From the NCBI RefSeq assembly GCF_050436995.1, contig NC_134776.1, positions 19,323,001 through 19,387,000 of the forward strand: a stretch of 64,000 nt of DNA. The letters are read 5' to 3'. The translations under genes were made by a program, and so were the position numbers. How positions within the stretch are numbered: position 1 is the stretch's first letter; each line of letters starts with the position of its first letter. This DNA is from Anticarsia gemmatalis (taxonomy: Eukaryota > Arthropoda > Insecta > Lepidoptera > Erebidae). A model generated the notes under the pieces. It made no database searches. It worked only from the letters and a program-made list of their open reading frames with translations, and was not told the DNA's origin. This document shows positions 23,985 to 36,832 of this stretch, piece after piece.

Positions 23985-24108
23985 CTAACCCCTGGTTTCT
24001 GAGGTACATTTAGCGGTAGTTTATCTATTCAATAGCATAAAATTCATACAAAAAAACACTATTGAATAGATAAACTACCGCTAAATGTACTGAGAATTCG
24101 AGGGTAAG
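23985..24108. mobile_element. Hairpin MITE, copy 1
   Basis: Perfect 32-base inverted arms at 24,004-24,035 and 24,059-24,090 (gtacatttagcggtagttta outward). The outer terminal text is ctaacccctggtttctgag on the left and its partly decayed inverse on the right. The loop has about 23 bases and no coding capacity. A second copy lies at 60,558-60,680, so this is a dispersed family. Confidence 0.8.
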
Positions 24109-25022
24109 ATTTTTTTTAATTTTCTTTATTGTGATAGCCGATAATAATAAATAAGCTATGTTTAAAAAACCGCTAACTCTATTATATATGTACATCATAT
24201 TACAACAAATCTTTATCTTAAATATCAAATATTAATTTTAAAACAAGCATTCAACTATAACTGTTAATAGTGTCATCAAAAACCAACCAAAATATCGTCT
24301 TATTGAAACCACTTTGTCCGAATCCGCCCAAATTAGTCCACCTCTGCTTTTAGCCTTAAAATTAGGCCGCCCAATTTGTTTCAGGTCGACTCCACACGTA
24401 TATTGGCAAATGTCGGAGTGGCAAAATATTAATTATTATCTCGCCGAATAGAAGTAGCTTTCATATTTGATTAGAGTGAGCCAATTTAGAAATATACCTG
24501 TTTGAGGTTTGGTTAGTTCTTGATTTTATTTATGACAGATTTAGATACTTGTGGAGCAGAAGTTTGGGGTTATAAGTTTATGGTAACCAGTTGCTTTTAA
24601 TGGTTGATATTCTATGAGTGGGTTGAGCATTTGGTGCGAGTATTTCATACATGGGTAACCGTTTAGGGACATTTTAGTTGATTGATTCTGTGCCTCACAA
24701 AGTATATTTATGCAATTCAAAATTAAGATAACTGTCGTAACCTATTTTAATAGCTTTGATAGCTTGGGTAAACTGGGCACTGGTTTAACAAGTAACTACA
24801 TACAGTATTTCAACTGTGAAAACTTGTAGTTGGCCTTATTTTGGCTATGTTTTATGTTCAATGTTTAGCTGTAGTTTTCTATAACAATACAATAAAATAA
24901 AGTAATGCTGTGGACTAAAACAAAGAAAAGGGGGGGTGATTTTGTCGTTCGTGTGAAAGAACAAACAGTGTGGACGTAATGCAGGAGGTAAGTAGTATCG
25001 ATACAGACGCAAACAGTCAGCT
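24109..25022. other. Unassigned DNA
   Basis: No gene supported. A strong donor-like GTAAGT at 24,987 follows aatgcaggag, but all frames before it are broken, so I do not call an exon. Confidence 0.4.
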
Positions 25023-25032
25023 ATTTATAAGC
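25023..25032 (+). promoter_or_regulatory. TATA-like element
   Basis: TATTTATAAG in a CpG-richer stretch (gacacagaggccgcgagtaa downstream). No supporting exon follows. Confidence 0.15.
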
Positions 25033-25125
25033 TAACGACACAGAGGCCGCGAGTAAGGACGACGGAGACTCTCGATCAAGTACGAGGTTACAAAATGTGA
25101 AGTAAAACATATCCCTACATCCCAA

Positions 25126-25300
25126 CTATATATTATAAATGTGATAGTAAATCTGTCTGCCCGTCTGTCTATTTGTCTGTCGGTTACGCTTTCTCGTCTT
25201 AAATATTGAACCGATTTGAATCAAATTTGGTACAGAGATAGAGCTGATTTTACGAGACATACATTTCATCGCGACAAAAGGGGTAGATAGATTAATTCTT
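25126..25300 (+). repeat. Degraded (TCTG)-bearing element
   Basis: tatattataaatgtgatagt, then interrupted ctgtctgcccgtctgtctat, then aaccgatttgaatcaaattt and ggtacagagatagagctgat. This is the same order as the 5' half of the element at 39,518. Confidence 0.55.
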
Positions 25301-25629
25301 TCCTAAGTCACTAAACCACGTGGACCAAGGCGTGGACAAAAACTAATAGGTCTATATGAATGTGAATGATTTCTTCCATAAATAGAGGAAATACTTCGCT
25401 ACAAATGTATGACGTTTGAAGTATAGATGACCTTGGTAAGGAATGCATTAAGATGGCCTTAAGAAGCTCCAAAATATATCTGCTCATAAATAAATTACCA
25501 ATCAAGCTATCTTTCCGCAGCCTATTTCAAGATGGAAGCCAATTAAGATCATCAGACAGTTTGAATGACCTTTGCTAGATTTACTGCAAGAAAGATAATA
25601 ATAATTTAAAATAATAAGGGAGGGGTCAG

Positions 25630-25765
25630 ATCTTTAGTCCACGCTGGCCAATGCTTGTTTGAGATTTTGCATACCATCAAAGACTTGTTAAACAGCTCTC
25701 AGGTATACATTACGATGCTTTCTTTCATCGTTAGAACAGATCATAATTGTTTCTAATACACACAA
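25630..25765 (-). repeat. SINE 3' region (inverted)
   Basis: tttagtccacgctggccaat, then gcttgtttgagattttgcat and catcgttagaacagatcata. Inverse of the body around 2,390-2,510. Confidence 0.6.
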
Positions 25766-26465
25766 AACTTATGATATATAGCGTATATTTTCCAAAGAAA
25801 AATAATTATATTTCTAAGACGTACCTTCTAAGACGCCTTAATAACTATATCTTTATCTAACAGTTGAGACATAAGCCTGCATTAATACATAGCCGGGCTC
25901 AGCACTAAAGCCGCTAATCCTCACAAATCCATGTCATTACAATCTCAAGCGAAATCTAAGCGTATCGACTCCCAGCGCAATAAAACAAAACTATCAGCCA
26001 TTGGAAAATGAACCTTAGAACTATGTAAAAAAGTTGGTTTTAGAGTAATGGTGTGATAGAGTAGGCGGCCGGCAAGGAAGTTGGAAAGTGTGGCCAATAA
26101 AAGTTTGTCCAATCAAGTGGAGATGGTTTACGCCAAATGCCAGTTAGCAGTGGTCGTTCAGGTGGCAGCAACTTGTGTTGTGTGGCTAAAGCTTCCCAAG
26201 TTTCCTTGTGTATTGATAGCTTGCGAGTTCATTTACAATTTTAGTGCAGCGGTTTTGTACTGCTTAGTGTAGAATGTAATTTACGTGAAATGTTTGTGAT
26301 AGGAAAGTTGGCAACATGAGTTTCGAATTTTAAGTTTAGGTTGTATTCTTCAAAGATTAGTCTGCGATACTACGAGTCCAACCTGCGCCGAAACGTCAAG
26401 CATTCTAAGATAAAATGTGTGTTCGTGTTAATTCCCGTATTTTTTTATTGTATGTGAATAATTGG

Positions 26466-26511
26466 TAAGCCGGTTTTTAAAGACTAAAAAAGTTAATTTA
26501 AAAACGGCTTA
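26466..26511. repeat. Imperfect inverted repeat
   Basis: taagccggtttttaaa (26,466-26,481) pairs with tttaaaaacggctta (26,497-26,511) apart from one bulged base. The loop has 15 bases. Confidence 0.7.
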
Positions 26512-26599
26512 GCAAAGAATCAATAGCCATTCAAACCGATATTGCCAGAAGCATCAAAAACATTTTATTTTCGTCAAAAGCCGCTCGCTTTTGGATTAC

Positions 26600-27614
26600 A
26601 GTTTAAAAAGTACGCAACAATAAAAAAAGAAAGGAAGCCGGCTGCCACCGATATGTCATCGTTTGTCTTTCTGTGAGCGATATTCTCTGAAAACAATGGA
26701 CAGATTTCAGTTCAGTTTTTGGCGATATTTTGACAGATTATTGAGGATTATTCGTATGTGTCTAATCTTGGAATATTGCTGTTACGAACTGATATTTCGG
26801 ACAAATGCAGCCGGTATTTTCCAACCCTGAAGCTAGAATTAAGGGAATGCTGTAAGCTTGGATTAATAACGATATCTTTTTTTGTCCTCTGTTTAGTGTT
26901 CGATTGTGCCGATATTTTACTGAAACTTGCTGCGTGGAGACTTTTATTCTATCTCTTTTGTAACTGTCTTTTCAAACTTTTAATATTATATGATGTATTT
27001 TTAGACGACAGTTATTCAACTTCTGTACTATAAAACGGCTATTTATCTACCTCACTGATAACTCTCTTAGCCATCAGTGTAAAAGACAGTCTGGGATGTT
27101 GACTATTTACATTGTTGTTGGCAGATATTATTTATTTCTTAAACCAAAAATCATCGAACATTGTCTTAGAACTGTACTGCGATTCTCTACAGTCCGTCCT
27201 GTCGAGTATTGAAAGTTTGACATTTAAAATGTACTACCAAAATAGTTCCTACGATACCCGCTACAAGCGCTGGATCAGAGTTTTACAAGATTTCTCGATA
27301 ACTAGCCGATTGTCGGTAGTTGATAGTAGTGCTCGAGTTACTATTTTGTTTGCTTAAATTTTCTCTTGGTCTACAATATTTGTCGATAGTGACAGAGTAT
27401 ATATCGTGCTACTGTTTTGCCCGCTTTAATTTTCTCTTTTTATTCCTTCAATATTCGTTCTATTGTTTATGTCACAGTAGACATTGAAGAGTCAAAGTAG
27501 CTACTTCACGAGCATTTACTGCAACTTTTAGAAGGCATGATGATTCCGCCCTTGACTCATAGATAAACGTCCAATAAACGATTCAAATCGTTCAGTAGTT
27601 GGACCGACAGTGTA
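26600..27614 (+). other. Stretch of open frames without a recognisable product
   Basis: Plus-strand frames at 26,758-27,033 (91 codons) and 27,112-27,357 (81 codons) lie in order before the candidate exon at 27,615. The first reads as a cysteine- and leucine-rich hydrophobic string, typical of T-rich DNA. The second has a more ordinary composition (SSYDTRYKRWIRVLQDF). Neither has a recognised motif. A degraded retroelement or gene relic is possible, as is chance. Confidence 0.2.
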
Positions 27615-27722
27615 ATGGCAACGATTGAAGACATTCTATCGCAGTTTAAGTTGAATAGTTTTGATTTAAAGGTAATTGAGCGAGGTTGGAGTTTAACTTT
27701 ATATTTTCAACCTGATTTCAAG
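27615..27722 (+). CDS. Candidate first coding exon (unrecognised)
   Basis: ATG with purine at -3 (gtaATGg), then MATIEDILSQFKLNSFDL and so on to LTLYFQPDF. The exon would end at ttcaa, followed at 27,723 by the near-perfect donor GTAAGTATA. Without splicing the frame stops at once with TAA inside that donor. The frame is open upstream to 27,567, so an upstream acceptor is not excluded. Composition is balanced, with acidic, amide and aromatic residues, unlike the low-complexity frames typical here. I do not recognise the peptide. Its next exon has not been found. Confidence 0.3.
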
Positions 27723-27745
27723 TAAGTATAAAGCTGGGCAAACAT

Positions 27746-28058
27746 TATTCGTGGTGCAGTGGTTAAGATCGCAACGCCGCTTCCACACGTTGGGAGTTCG
27801 TAGGTTCGATTCCCATACGGAGCAGTTATTTTAGCGATCCAAAAATAGTTGTCTCGGGTCTGGCAGAGTCCGTTGTTTGTACGGTTGTTAAAGTCCCCGC
27901 GACACTAGAGCAATTCTTAATGCGAGAATTGTTTTGAGAACACAGCGGAACCCGATATGTGTACAAGATGGTCATTGGTCACCCACATACAAAACAGCCT
28001 CGGCAAACAAAGCCTCAGAGATCGATCCTTGCGGCTATTGTTACTTAGCCACGAGCTG
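27746..28058 (+). repeat. tRNA-derived SINE
   Basis: Head attcgtggtgcagtggttaa (A box) to gttcgtaggttcgattccca (B box), body ggtctggcagagtccgttgt and aaagtccccgcgacactaga, 3' part acagcctcggcaaacaaagc, ending gccacgagctgttac. The 3' part matches the repeat at 21,924-22,290, so the two share a tail. It begins 24 bases after the donor of the candidate exon. Confidence 0.75.
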
Positions 28059-28616
28059 TTACTTTAACTAGCAGATAAATTATCTGTCACTTATTTTAAA
28101 GCTAAAAAATGGTCCTTAATTTTGTAACCACATTACTATGGAAAGCTTAATTAATTATCCATTTAGTTTTAATAAACGGAAAACTTATTTAAAATGCTCG
28201 ATCGAGCGCTAAGCTTAAAACATAAGCTTTAAAAACGACAGCGCACATTAACAGCTGCAAAATAGAGTGAGCACTCAGGATTAAGTTTTACTCAGATATT
28301 ATAAATATGGAAGTTTATTAGTAACACTCGGTAAACTAACGGTTAGCGGTTACTGAACACGAGGGTTTTGTTTTGATTCCCGGGTTGTTCAAAGTGTTAT
28401 TGGGCTGTATAATCTTGGTTATGTATAATACTTTGGTTAAGTGCCTTGTGCCTGACTATAGGACTAAGGTTGTTACGTGTGGCTATCTACACCATACACC
28501 TCTGCCTATACTTTGAGTGTAAGGAACACGATGTTACAAAAATATGTACTTTATTTTTTTTCTTTCTTTTTTGGATGCAATTTGCATTCCCTCAATACAT
28601 GAATCAAATATTTATT
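28059..28616. other. Unassigned AT-rich DNA
   Basis: Nothing supported. Confidence 0.4.
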
Positions 28617-28718
28617 AAGAGCATGCAAAGTTCCCAGCCCGCTCTTGGCCAGCGTGGTATACTCAAGAACCTCTTACTCAGCAGGCCCTTGCCCAGCAGT
28701 GGAACAGTAAAGAGTGAA
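28617..28718 (+). repeat. SINE 3' region
   Basis: cccgctcttggccagcgtgg, then tatactcaagaacctcttac and ccttgcccagcagtggaaca: the standard tail. Confidence 0.65.
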
Positions 28719-29870
28719 AAAAAAATCTTCAAATAACTGCCATTTCAAAACGTTCTCAATTTTCCACGTGACGTTATCATTAAAACCCATTTGCCATACA
28801 TATTTAATAACCAAATAATAACTTTAAAATTGATCGCCTAAAATCAAAGCCTTTTATTTCAATTAATTTTCACTTCGCATTCTCAAATGCCACAAGAAGC
28901 AATGACCAGTAAATCGTTAAATACATAAAGCATAACTAACCATCAACTCAACGTTGGAATAGGAACCTTACGGTTATAAGAATAAAGTTGATTTTGGATT
29001 GTCAATGAGTTGTATTATAAGTTGTTTTCTAATCGGTAACACGTGGTATAAAGCAGTCTTATCAACAAGACTATTAATTTGAACTGTGACCTATTGGAGG
29101 CTTAAAGCCACGTGGACGAAGCGGAGGCGTGGCGAAGGCGAAGCGTTCGTGTATTAATTTGTAGGAAACGTATCTTGGTATAATTGTTGTAGAGATTTAC
29201 AGTGGTCGAAGAAAAATTTGCGAAATTTTAGGCCAGTGTATGAAGCTTTTCGAAAATTAATGTATATGGAGTGTTCTTAAAGAAAACTGCGATATTTTTT
29301 TCTGGGTTTTGCATCGAGTCTGTTGGACGAAGTGACAACGTGAAATGAGTCTGACAAACCGTTAAAGGACAACTAGTAAGAAAAGGAAAATAATTTTGAC
29401 ACAACATTTTAAGTCAATATCGTTCCAGATTTCTAAATTATCATACAAAGTTAGCCCTCTATTTAAACCAAGCTACTAACACCATATCTAACCAACTACC
29501 AAAAACCTAAACCCTGCCCAGTAACCTACAAAAGATGACCCCATGGAGGAACCCTTTACGTTTTGTAGAAATACAGTCGGATACAAAACTCGTTTAACAT
29601 CTTTTTATTTTCAATACCTGTGTATTACGCTAAGTAAGTAAGTATTTCGATCAATTTCAGGTGAAATTGGGTGGTTTGAATTAAACATTTCAAAGAATGT
29701 CAATTTTTTTGAACGTGAATATAAGCAGCGTGAATGAATGTAGAATGATGAATAAAATTGACTATACGGACGTAAATGGTAACGCTGGAAGGAACGCACT
29801 AAAAAGACATGCACAGATCATATTGGTGGTGTCTTGTGAAAAAGTCAGGTGCGTAGTAGTCGTAACCGGC
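28719..29870. other. Unassigned DNA with an element-end fragment
   Basis: At 29,108-29,150 ccacgtggacgaagcggagg resembles the 3' end of CTAG-ended elements. The rest is unassigned. Confidence 0.4.
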
Positions 29871-29978
29871 GGTCCTGTATGACAAGATGTATGGATGTGA
29901 ATGAAGCAAGGGAAGTTTGTAATCGTACCAAGCGGCGTTTTCTGGTCTCTACCTACCTAGGAAAAAGCATGTTTTTAT
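29871..29978 (+). repeat. LINE 3' end fragment
   Basis: gtcctgtatgacaagatgta (from 29,872), then tggatgtgaatgaagcaagg and gaagtttgtaatcgtaccaa. Same order as at 44,843-44,966. Confidence 0.6.
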
Positions 29979-30082
29979 GGAAAACATATTGAAATTCATG
30001 TTTTGAATAATACATAGTCATTGAATAAAATCTTATAACTTGGTATTTACTAGTCCCGAGGGGTACGTATGTGCAATGCAAG

Positions 30083-30140
30083 CAGTATTTACAGTTTTCT
30101 CTCCACCCCTATGTGAAGAAGGCATGATTCTTTATGCACC
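30083..30140 (+). repeat. LINE tail relic
   Basis: gttttctctccacccctatg then tgaagaaggcatgattcttt, a decayed version of the 'ctctgcctacccc...aaggcgtgatttta' ending. Confidence 0.4.
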
Positions 30141-32104
30141 TAAGTAATATAAATATATGCTGCAGGATATTTTCGAAAGATTGAATATATACGACTTGTG
30201 TGTCTGTCTGTACAGTAATAGTGTCCGTGCGTGACCGACCGTGGGACCCGCAGTATGGCCCCATGTAACCAAACCAGTGTAATCAGCGCTCCTATAATTT
30301 ACCTCAACAGGCGACGCTTGTGTTATCATACCAGTATGGTGCATTACGAAAATATTCTATTTCCATTTTGTTTATTAAAGGGTAAATAAAACCAATAATG
30401 AATATTTTTCTCAGGCGCAGATTGCACTAAGGTAATATGAGGTTTGCACAATATAATTGGCCTTTAGTGTTTATATTGTGCAATATTTTTGACAGGTTAG
30501 AAATAAGATGGCGTTAAATTTTCTTAAGCAAACTTATTGTGGGGCAAAGAGCCTAAATTTGCCCCGTGTTAATTAAAATTAAGACCTCAAGTTATTGTTG
30601 TAGAAGAGTATAAACACGCTCCGTATTTATTAAAATTAGCCTTAAGTAAGTTTGACGATATCTATTCTAATTCCTAAGGTTAGAGTATCTAGTCGGAAAT
30701 TGTTACTTTTTATTTTCAACGTCAAACACTTGCGTGGGAGGTACCCTATACCACTCGGCTATGACTACTCTTTAAATAATTAATAATTTAAAACATATGA
30801 ACATGAATGGCGTTACTTTTATCTTTGAATGCATTGTAAATAACATATAAATAAACCAAACGGGCAATAATAAAATTGTTTATTAACCATGAAACTACAG
30901 TCACAGTCATTTAATTTCCCAAAGTGATTTGTTTGACGTCAGTGCTCCAACTAGGTGCTAACTATTAATTAAATATCAACATGACATATTTTCATCGACA
31001 ATCGTTTGCACAGATCTAATAATTGTCACGATTTTTATACATTGTCTATGCTATATTTCAACAAGGATATTAAAACAGGTTTTTTTGAAAAGACAGCTTT
31101 TACGCTTCCATTTTTAATGCATTCGATGTTAATCGATATGAAATGGATAAAAAGTCAGGATTTTAAGCCATTTCTGTCCCACTTCTGGAGAAATGACTCC
31201 TATCCCGAACATAACTCAAAATAACACAGGATTTTAACTTGTAATTAAGTATGGGACAGAGACTTTGCATCCTATCAAAAACTGTTTTAAAAAACAATCA
31301 AGCGTGTGAAATTTTTTCATTAAGTTTCATCGTGAAAACTTATATTAATTACATAGGAAGCAAATGTTAAGAAAACTTCGATTTAGATGCTTTTAAAATT
31401 AATTATTAAGTTCTTAATTTGTTTATTACCACCCATATTAATAAAAAACTGAACAATTCTGTACTATAGTAATACACATGCAGAACAACTTCATATAACC
31501 TAACTACATTCCGTCCGCAAACTTTTTAAAAAAGCAACTAAAAAATAAAACACCGCTTCATATTTCACACTGACGTAATAACATCGAAAAGGCAAAATCA
31601 TATTGGAACATAAAATCCCATGGAATTATGTAAAGAAATTGGTCAAAAACCCTTCTTCGGCCTTCACCGGGAGGTCGGAGACTCGTAAAAATGATAACTC
31701 ATAAATTTGTACATAAAAAATATGTAGATACGCTAATATGCGGCTGGCTCGAGAATCTGTATGAATTATTCTATATTTAAAATCATCATCGACCCTAAGT
31801 TTTACGGGATTTTTACGACTGGACCCCTCCGTGCGTGTTTCTATTCGGTCAACAAATCATAGACTAAAATAAAATATGTCACACAGATAAATAAAATATT
31901 TTCTAACACATGCTCTTAAAATAGGATTGGCAGAAAAATTACAATAGGAAAAAAACAAAATTATATCTTAGCATATTATTATCGTTGTAATTTTTAAAAT
32001 AAAATTACCATAGAGACTGGATAAAAATATTAAATTTTAGGATAAATAATGCTCATATAATAAACTGTTCAAATGTAATGTAATCTGTCTATAGCTTTAT
32101 TTTT
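30141..32104. other. Unassigned AT-rich DNA
   Basis: No gene supported. There is one full CRE octamer at 30,934-30,941 and a short SINE-tail relic near 31,173-31,200 (ctgtcccacttctggagaaa). Confidence 0.4.
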
Positions 32105-32159
32105 AAACTTAAAACTAACTATTTAATAAATGATTTATTAAACAGTTAGTTTTAAGTTT
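32105..32159. repeat. Near-perfect 27-bp palindrome
   Basis: Arms 32,105-32,131 and 32,133-32,159 pair with a single mismatch around a one-base centre (aaacttaaaactaact outward). No terminal element text is visible on either side. It is AT-rich, so it could extrude as a cruciform or be a MITE remnant. Confidence 0.8.
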
Positions 32160-35100
32160 TGCGTAATACTCCCATCACCGAATGCCGGCTAGCTACAATT
32201 GATTCAAATAATAATAACTAAAGAAATCTTATATTTCTTCTTTTATGAGGTTCAATAACAAAAAAATGAAAATACTGGCCATTAGTTGTCAAAAAAATTG
32301 AAGAATCGCCATTAAATATTTGTTTTTTATTTTATATTTTTTAATAGATAATGGCTGCTAATCATTTTTTCGACATCTTTCTACCAGTGTTTGCAAGTTT
32401 TACTTAAACAGCCTCTTTTATCAGTCATTTATTTCTACTTTAATCTATTATTAAATTGAATCTTTTTATGAGTATAAATTTTGATGAATATAAATTAAAT
32501 AAAAAAGGGAGAATATAATATATTTGTCCAAAAATCTTTATTGAATCTAAATTAATAGTGACATAAAAACTTTTTTGCAAGTACACTATTACTAAAAACC
32601 TTGTATGGCACTTGATATTCTAAACATAAAATTGGAATAACAAATTCAACGAATTAAACTAAATCAAACAACGTGTGAATAGCAATGGATTTAACAATAA
32701 ACCATTTAGTGTAACTTTATAATAAATGTTAGTAAAATGTACGGGAAACGGTCACAAATAAAATGTTACATTACTTTTTAAACGGTTTAACATAAACTTC
32801 GACATACATTCATTTTTAATTTTATTTTCTCTTTGATACGCTTTTTTTAATATTACTTTTACTGCAACTCTTTTCGTGTCTTTTTTATATTTATTTAGAT
32901 TATATTCTTCCCCGTGATCAGTTCTCCCGTCATTCTAGTCTAAATCTGGTTCAACTATTTTGTAAATGAAAGACAAATTTTAATCAGATATTAAAATATG
33001 GAACAATAACTTCAAGGAATTCGTAGAGAAATTGTTAAGACTAACTTCTCATATTATAGGGTTGCTTGGTACATTTTATGTAGAAAATATCTAATTATTG
33101 AGTTATTGTTTAAAAAACAGTTTTATCAAGAAAGAAATGAGTGGCCTATTATATTTCTCAATGTAATATTTGTAAGTATAATGTTTCCTACTACAATGAG
33201 AGAAAAATGGACCCACATCTAACATCTTTTGCAAAATTCAAACAACAATTGAAAGTTCTCAAATTCGACTGTATTTTGTGATATGTGTCATCTGGTTTTT
33301 TTTAAATGATTAACAATATTGATGACTTTTTAAATAAATTAAACAATATTTTCAGCCTTCGAAAATTATGCAGCCATTGACGCAATATGCGTTGTAATTC
33401 ATAATAGAATGCTTTACATTTTATTACAGGTTACATTTGCCTTACCGATTGAACTTTTATATTAAAAATATTTTCTATACAATCTTAAGCCCAACCCTAA
33501 AAAGCGAGACGTTGCCTTAGGAAGTCTATACAAAAACGTCCAGGCATAATCCAGGCAAGTTGGCAAGTTGGGAACGTAACAATAGGTACTGCATATAGAG
33601 TATTCATAGCCTCCATGTGGCGTCCCGCGGGTACCAAGTTAATTTCAAGTTTGCCCTGACTAGCTTTCATTTATTAAAATAACTACGTCTTGAACTTAAT
33701 AGGTTTTGGTAACTGGTGGTGTAATGCGTCGTTATTGTATGCTTCATGCCGTACTCCTTGTGTGCAAGTCTGAGGTTACCAAGTTTGCTACAGCGCAGTT
33801 GCTTGGAGAAAATTTTGAGGGTAGTTTAACAAAAAGAGTAGCGTAGTGAAGTTCTATTGTGCGGATTATTGTATCTTGAATGTGTTTGTTTTGTTCTTAG
33901 TATAGTTTTCAAAAAGCAATTCTGCTTCACGTAGTCTTGTAATGTTTGTACAAAGGCGAACGGCAGGTTTATATGAAGAATTCGTACAGCTTATAAAATG
34001 TCATGTTTAGGTTTACTTTTTGTTTTAATTGGTAGCTAATATGATAGACAAGCTTATTTTAAAATTCTTATATTTTTAAAAGTTGGGAGGTAAAAGTTAT
34101 GTCCATTTTTAGAAGCCCCAATAGTTCGCTAAATTGCTCAGATGCTGTCAAAACCACAATTCAAAACAACAGCAAATTGGCGGATGCGTAGACGTCAGAC
34201 GAAAAGTGACGTCTCATGAGATTTTCTTTTTCTTTAGTTGTCAACAAATATAAGCCATGGACCAAAAATTATTATTTAAATAAACAAATACTTTCTAATT
34301 AATCCGGACTTCTAAAAATAATACTCCCAAATAAAAATAAATGACTTAGTCCCCTTAATAAGTGGTACAAATTCTGTTACGAAACAACACAAACTTTAAG
34401 CTGTACGAAATCTGCCGATCTCCTTTGGGAGTATGAAATATGAAAATAACCAGAGAAAAGTGTTTGTAAAAAATGGTATTGAATTGAAAATAATTGTTAG
34501 TTTATCACTATTTTGTATATCTACAGTTTAAATTCATGAAAGAGCAAAATCATTTAGTTTTTTTAATTAAAGTGTTTATTTGTTAGTTATTCGTTCACAC
34601 TAAATCTGCGACACAGATTTAGATACAATTTTAGAATTTCAGAACCATCACATGGCATACGTTATGTCCCTAATTATCATTACTACGTGGACAAATTCAC
34701 AACAGTTAATAAAGCACAAAAATATATTTGAATACGATCTTAAAATACAATGTCTCTTTAAAGCTTGAACGATATAAAATTCCGCGAAAGCGAATTATTT
34801 ATGTCTGTCGTTGTTTATTTATAAATATCGTTAGCGTAAATTCTGCCTACATTTTTAGTTTTTTTCTCCAAGTATAGTTCGTGTGTAGTCTTTATAAGAA
34901 TAGTATTTCATTAATACTTTTAGAAGCCGTGATAGTTTTGTGGTTTAAGTGTCGGACTTGAATTGGTAAGGTGGCATATGTAAAACTTGCTTTTTGTGCT
35001 TCTAAATTCACATTTTGTGATGATTTTGAGTGTTGCTGAAGAGATTGAGTATATTCATTTGTCAGTCATTAAGATCTTTCGAACATAAGTTAAGTAATAT

Positions 35101-36194
35101 ACGCCCAACCTTCTATTTTCTCATCTATTTTAAGCTATACATTTTTATAAATGTCCTTTTAAAATTCACCATCTCACGATTTGATAGACTGGAATGTGTT
35201 TTTAAAACAGAAGTGACTGAAAAATGTTTTGTGAGTTAGACACAATTTCTTCAGTCAAATAATATGTAACTAACAATGTACTTTTGCGCATTGTCTATGA
35301 TAATGCGCTCTCAATAATTTAAGTATAGTCGAGGTTTAACCTACGTATATAATATTCCTAATCTCAGTCACTTAAGGATATGCACAATGCCTGTACGTGA
35401 CAGTAAGTGTCCACAGATCACCACAAGTACGATTAACAACCCCTCCCCCCACCCCATGAATACCTACACGTCTGACTACACATGAATCACTAATCTAATG
35501 GCCGAATATCCTCGCATATATCCTGGGATATATCCTCGGATGTATCTTGATGACAATGATCCATGCATGGTTAGCGATTAGCGGAATAATGAGCGCTGGT
35601 CTAATTCAGAGGCTAAACCATACGGACGGTCGGACACACACTCGGAATCACTAATGAATGTGTGGCGCTAGTAGCAGCGGGTTTAAGAATTAAATTTTGT
35701 TGTGAATTTGTTATTTTGTAGTTAAAGTTTTGTTTCATTATGCTTGTTGTTTTGTTTGCTTTTGTATCATAAAAGCGTTAGATTCTTTGCTGTTGATTAA
35801 AATGTAGTTTAGAAAGTTTTCAAATTCGAAGTTTTGTTACATTGTTGATGATAATTTGGTTGCTGTTTCGTTAGCATTCAGATCATTAAAATCGTGATTT
35901 TTCAAATCTTAATAAGTTTTTTAATTGTGATCTGAAGTTAAAAAGCTAAACCACGCAAATCACAGTAAATATAACCTTTAGACCCAGTTTCATAGTTGAT
36001 AAATAAGTATCACCTAACCTATGTTCCGCAAAATAAAATGACAGCAAAATGTATGAAAACCACCGTCAAAATTTCATCTGATATACTAAATTTCAAACAT
36101 AATAACAAAGACTGAAAGCTATGCTATCCTTTTTAAATCATTAATAACCAAACTGATCAAAACTCTTATAAGTATACAAAGTTTTATTTATCAG
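32160..36194. other. Unassigned, very AT-rich DNA
   Basis: The largest stretch without anything I can call. Open frames are short. T/G-rich patches on the plus strand occur at 33,830-33,960 and 35,690-35,870. Confidence 0.4.
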
Positions 36195-36335
36195 TGGTAG
36201 TAAATCGCTACCCGCTCCTCTATGTTCCCCGCCTACACTGACACCCCGCCCCATCAATGCACATAAGTCGGCGTGACAACTGGCTATGGCATCAAGCCGC
36301 CCTGACTGATGTCCGGGGCTCATCGCGTCTAGACA
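36195..36335. promoter_or_regulatory. GC-rich island, function unknown
   Basis: A sharply bounded GC-richer block (ctgacaccccgccccatcaa, then tggcatcaagccgccctgac) in AT-rich surroundings. A 60-codon minus-strand frame crosses it but has no splice sites that I trust. A regulatory island or a repeat relic are both possible. Confidence 0.22.
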
Positions 36336-36832
36336 GCCTTATATAAACGATTAAATATCTCGTCACATGTGTGTTTGTTTATTTAACGTGCGTAAGGCTG
36401 GCTGCTCACTCTCATGTCGTCAATGTTGCTTGAGATCAAACTCGATTGGAAGACGGTTTTAGTATTAATGTGTAATTTATAGAGAAATATGGAAATTGAT
36501 ACTTTTTAAATTTGGCTGGTAATAATTTTGGAAAGCATGTTTTATATTTTTTTCTGTTTAATCTCAATAGTACCTATTCGATTTAAGATTGTTTCTTTAA
36601 GCTGAATTTTGGTGATGAGTTCCTGTCTTTAAATGGTGTGAAAAACTCGGTGATAAGAGTCTATTGATGCCTAATTTTAATTGCTTACCAGAAAACTTAG
36701 TCAGTCTGTTTACTTATAAAACTAGACTAACCCAAGAAGCATTTAAAACATAAAAATTATCATTTAATTTACCTAAACACTACAAGAACTATACTAATCC
36801 TTTCTTCAATCTCTAAACCAGTATCAATCACT

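Noticed and set aside
24960..24995. Exon ending at the GTAAGT at 24,987
   Set aside because: Two of the three frames before the donor are broken close to it, and the remaining one gives about ten ordinary codons after a stop. There is no acceptor.
26758..27033. 91-codon hydrophobic plus-strand frame as a membrane protein
   Set aside because: Leucine, phenylalanine and cysteine richness follows from T-rich DNA. There is no start context, splice support or recognised family.
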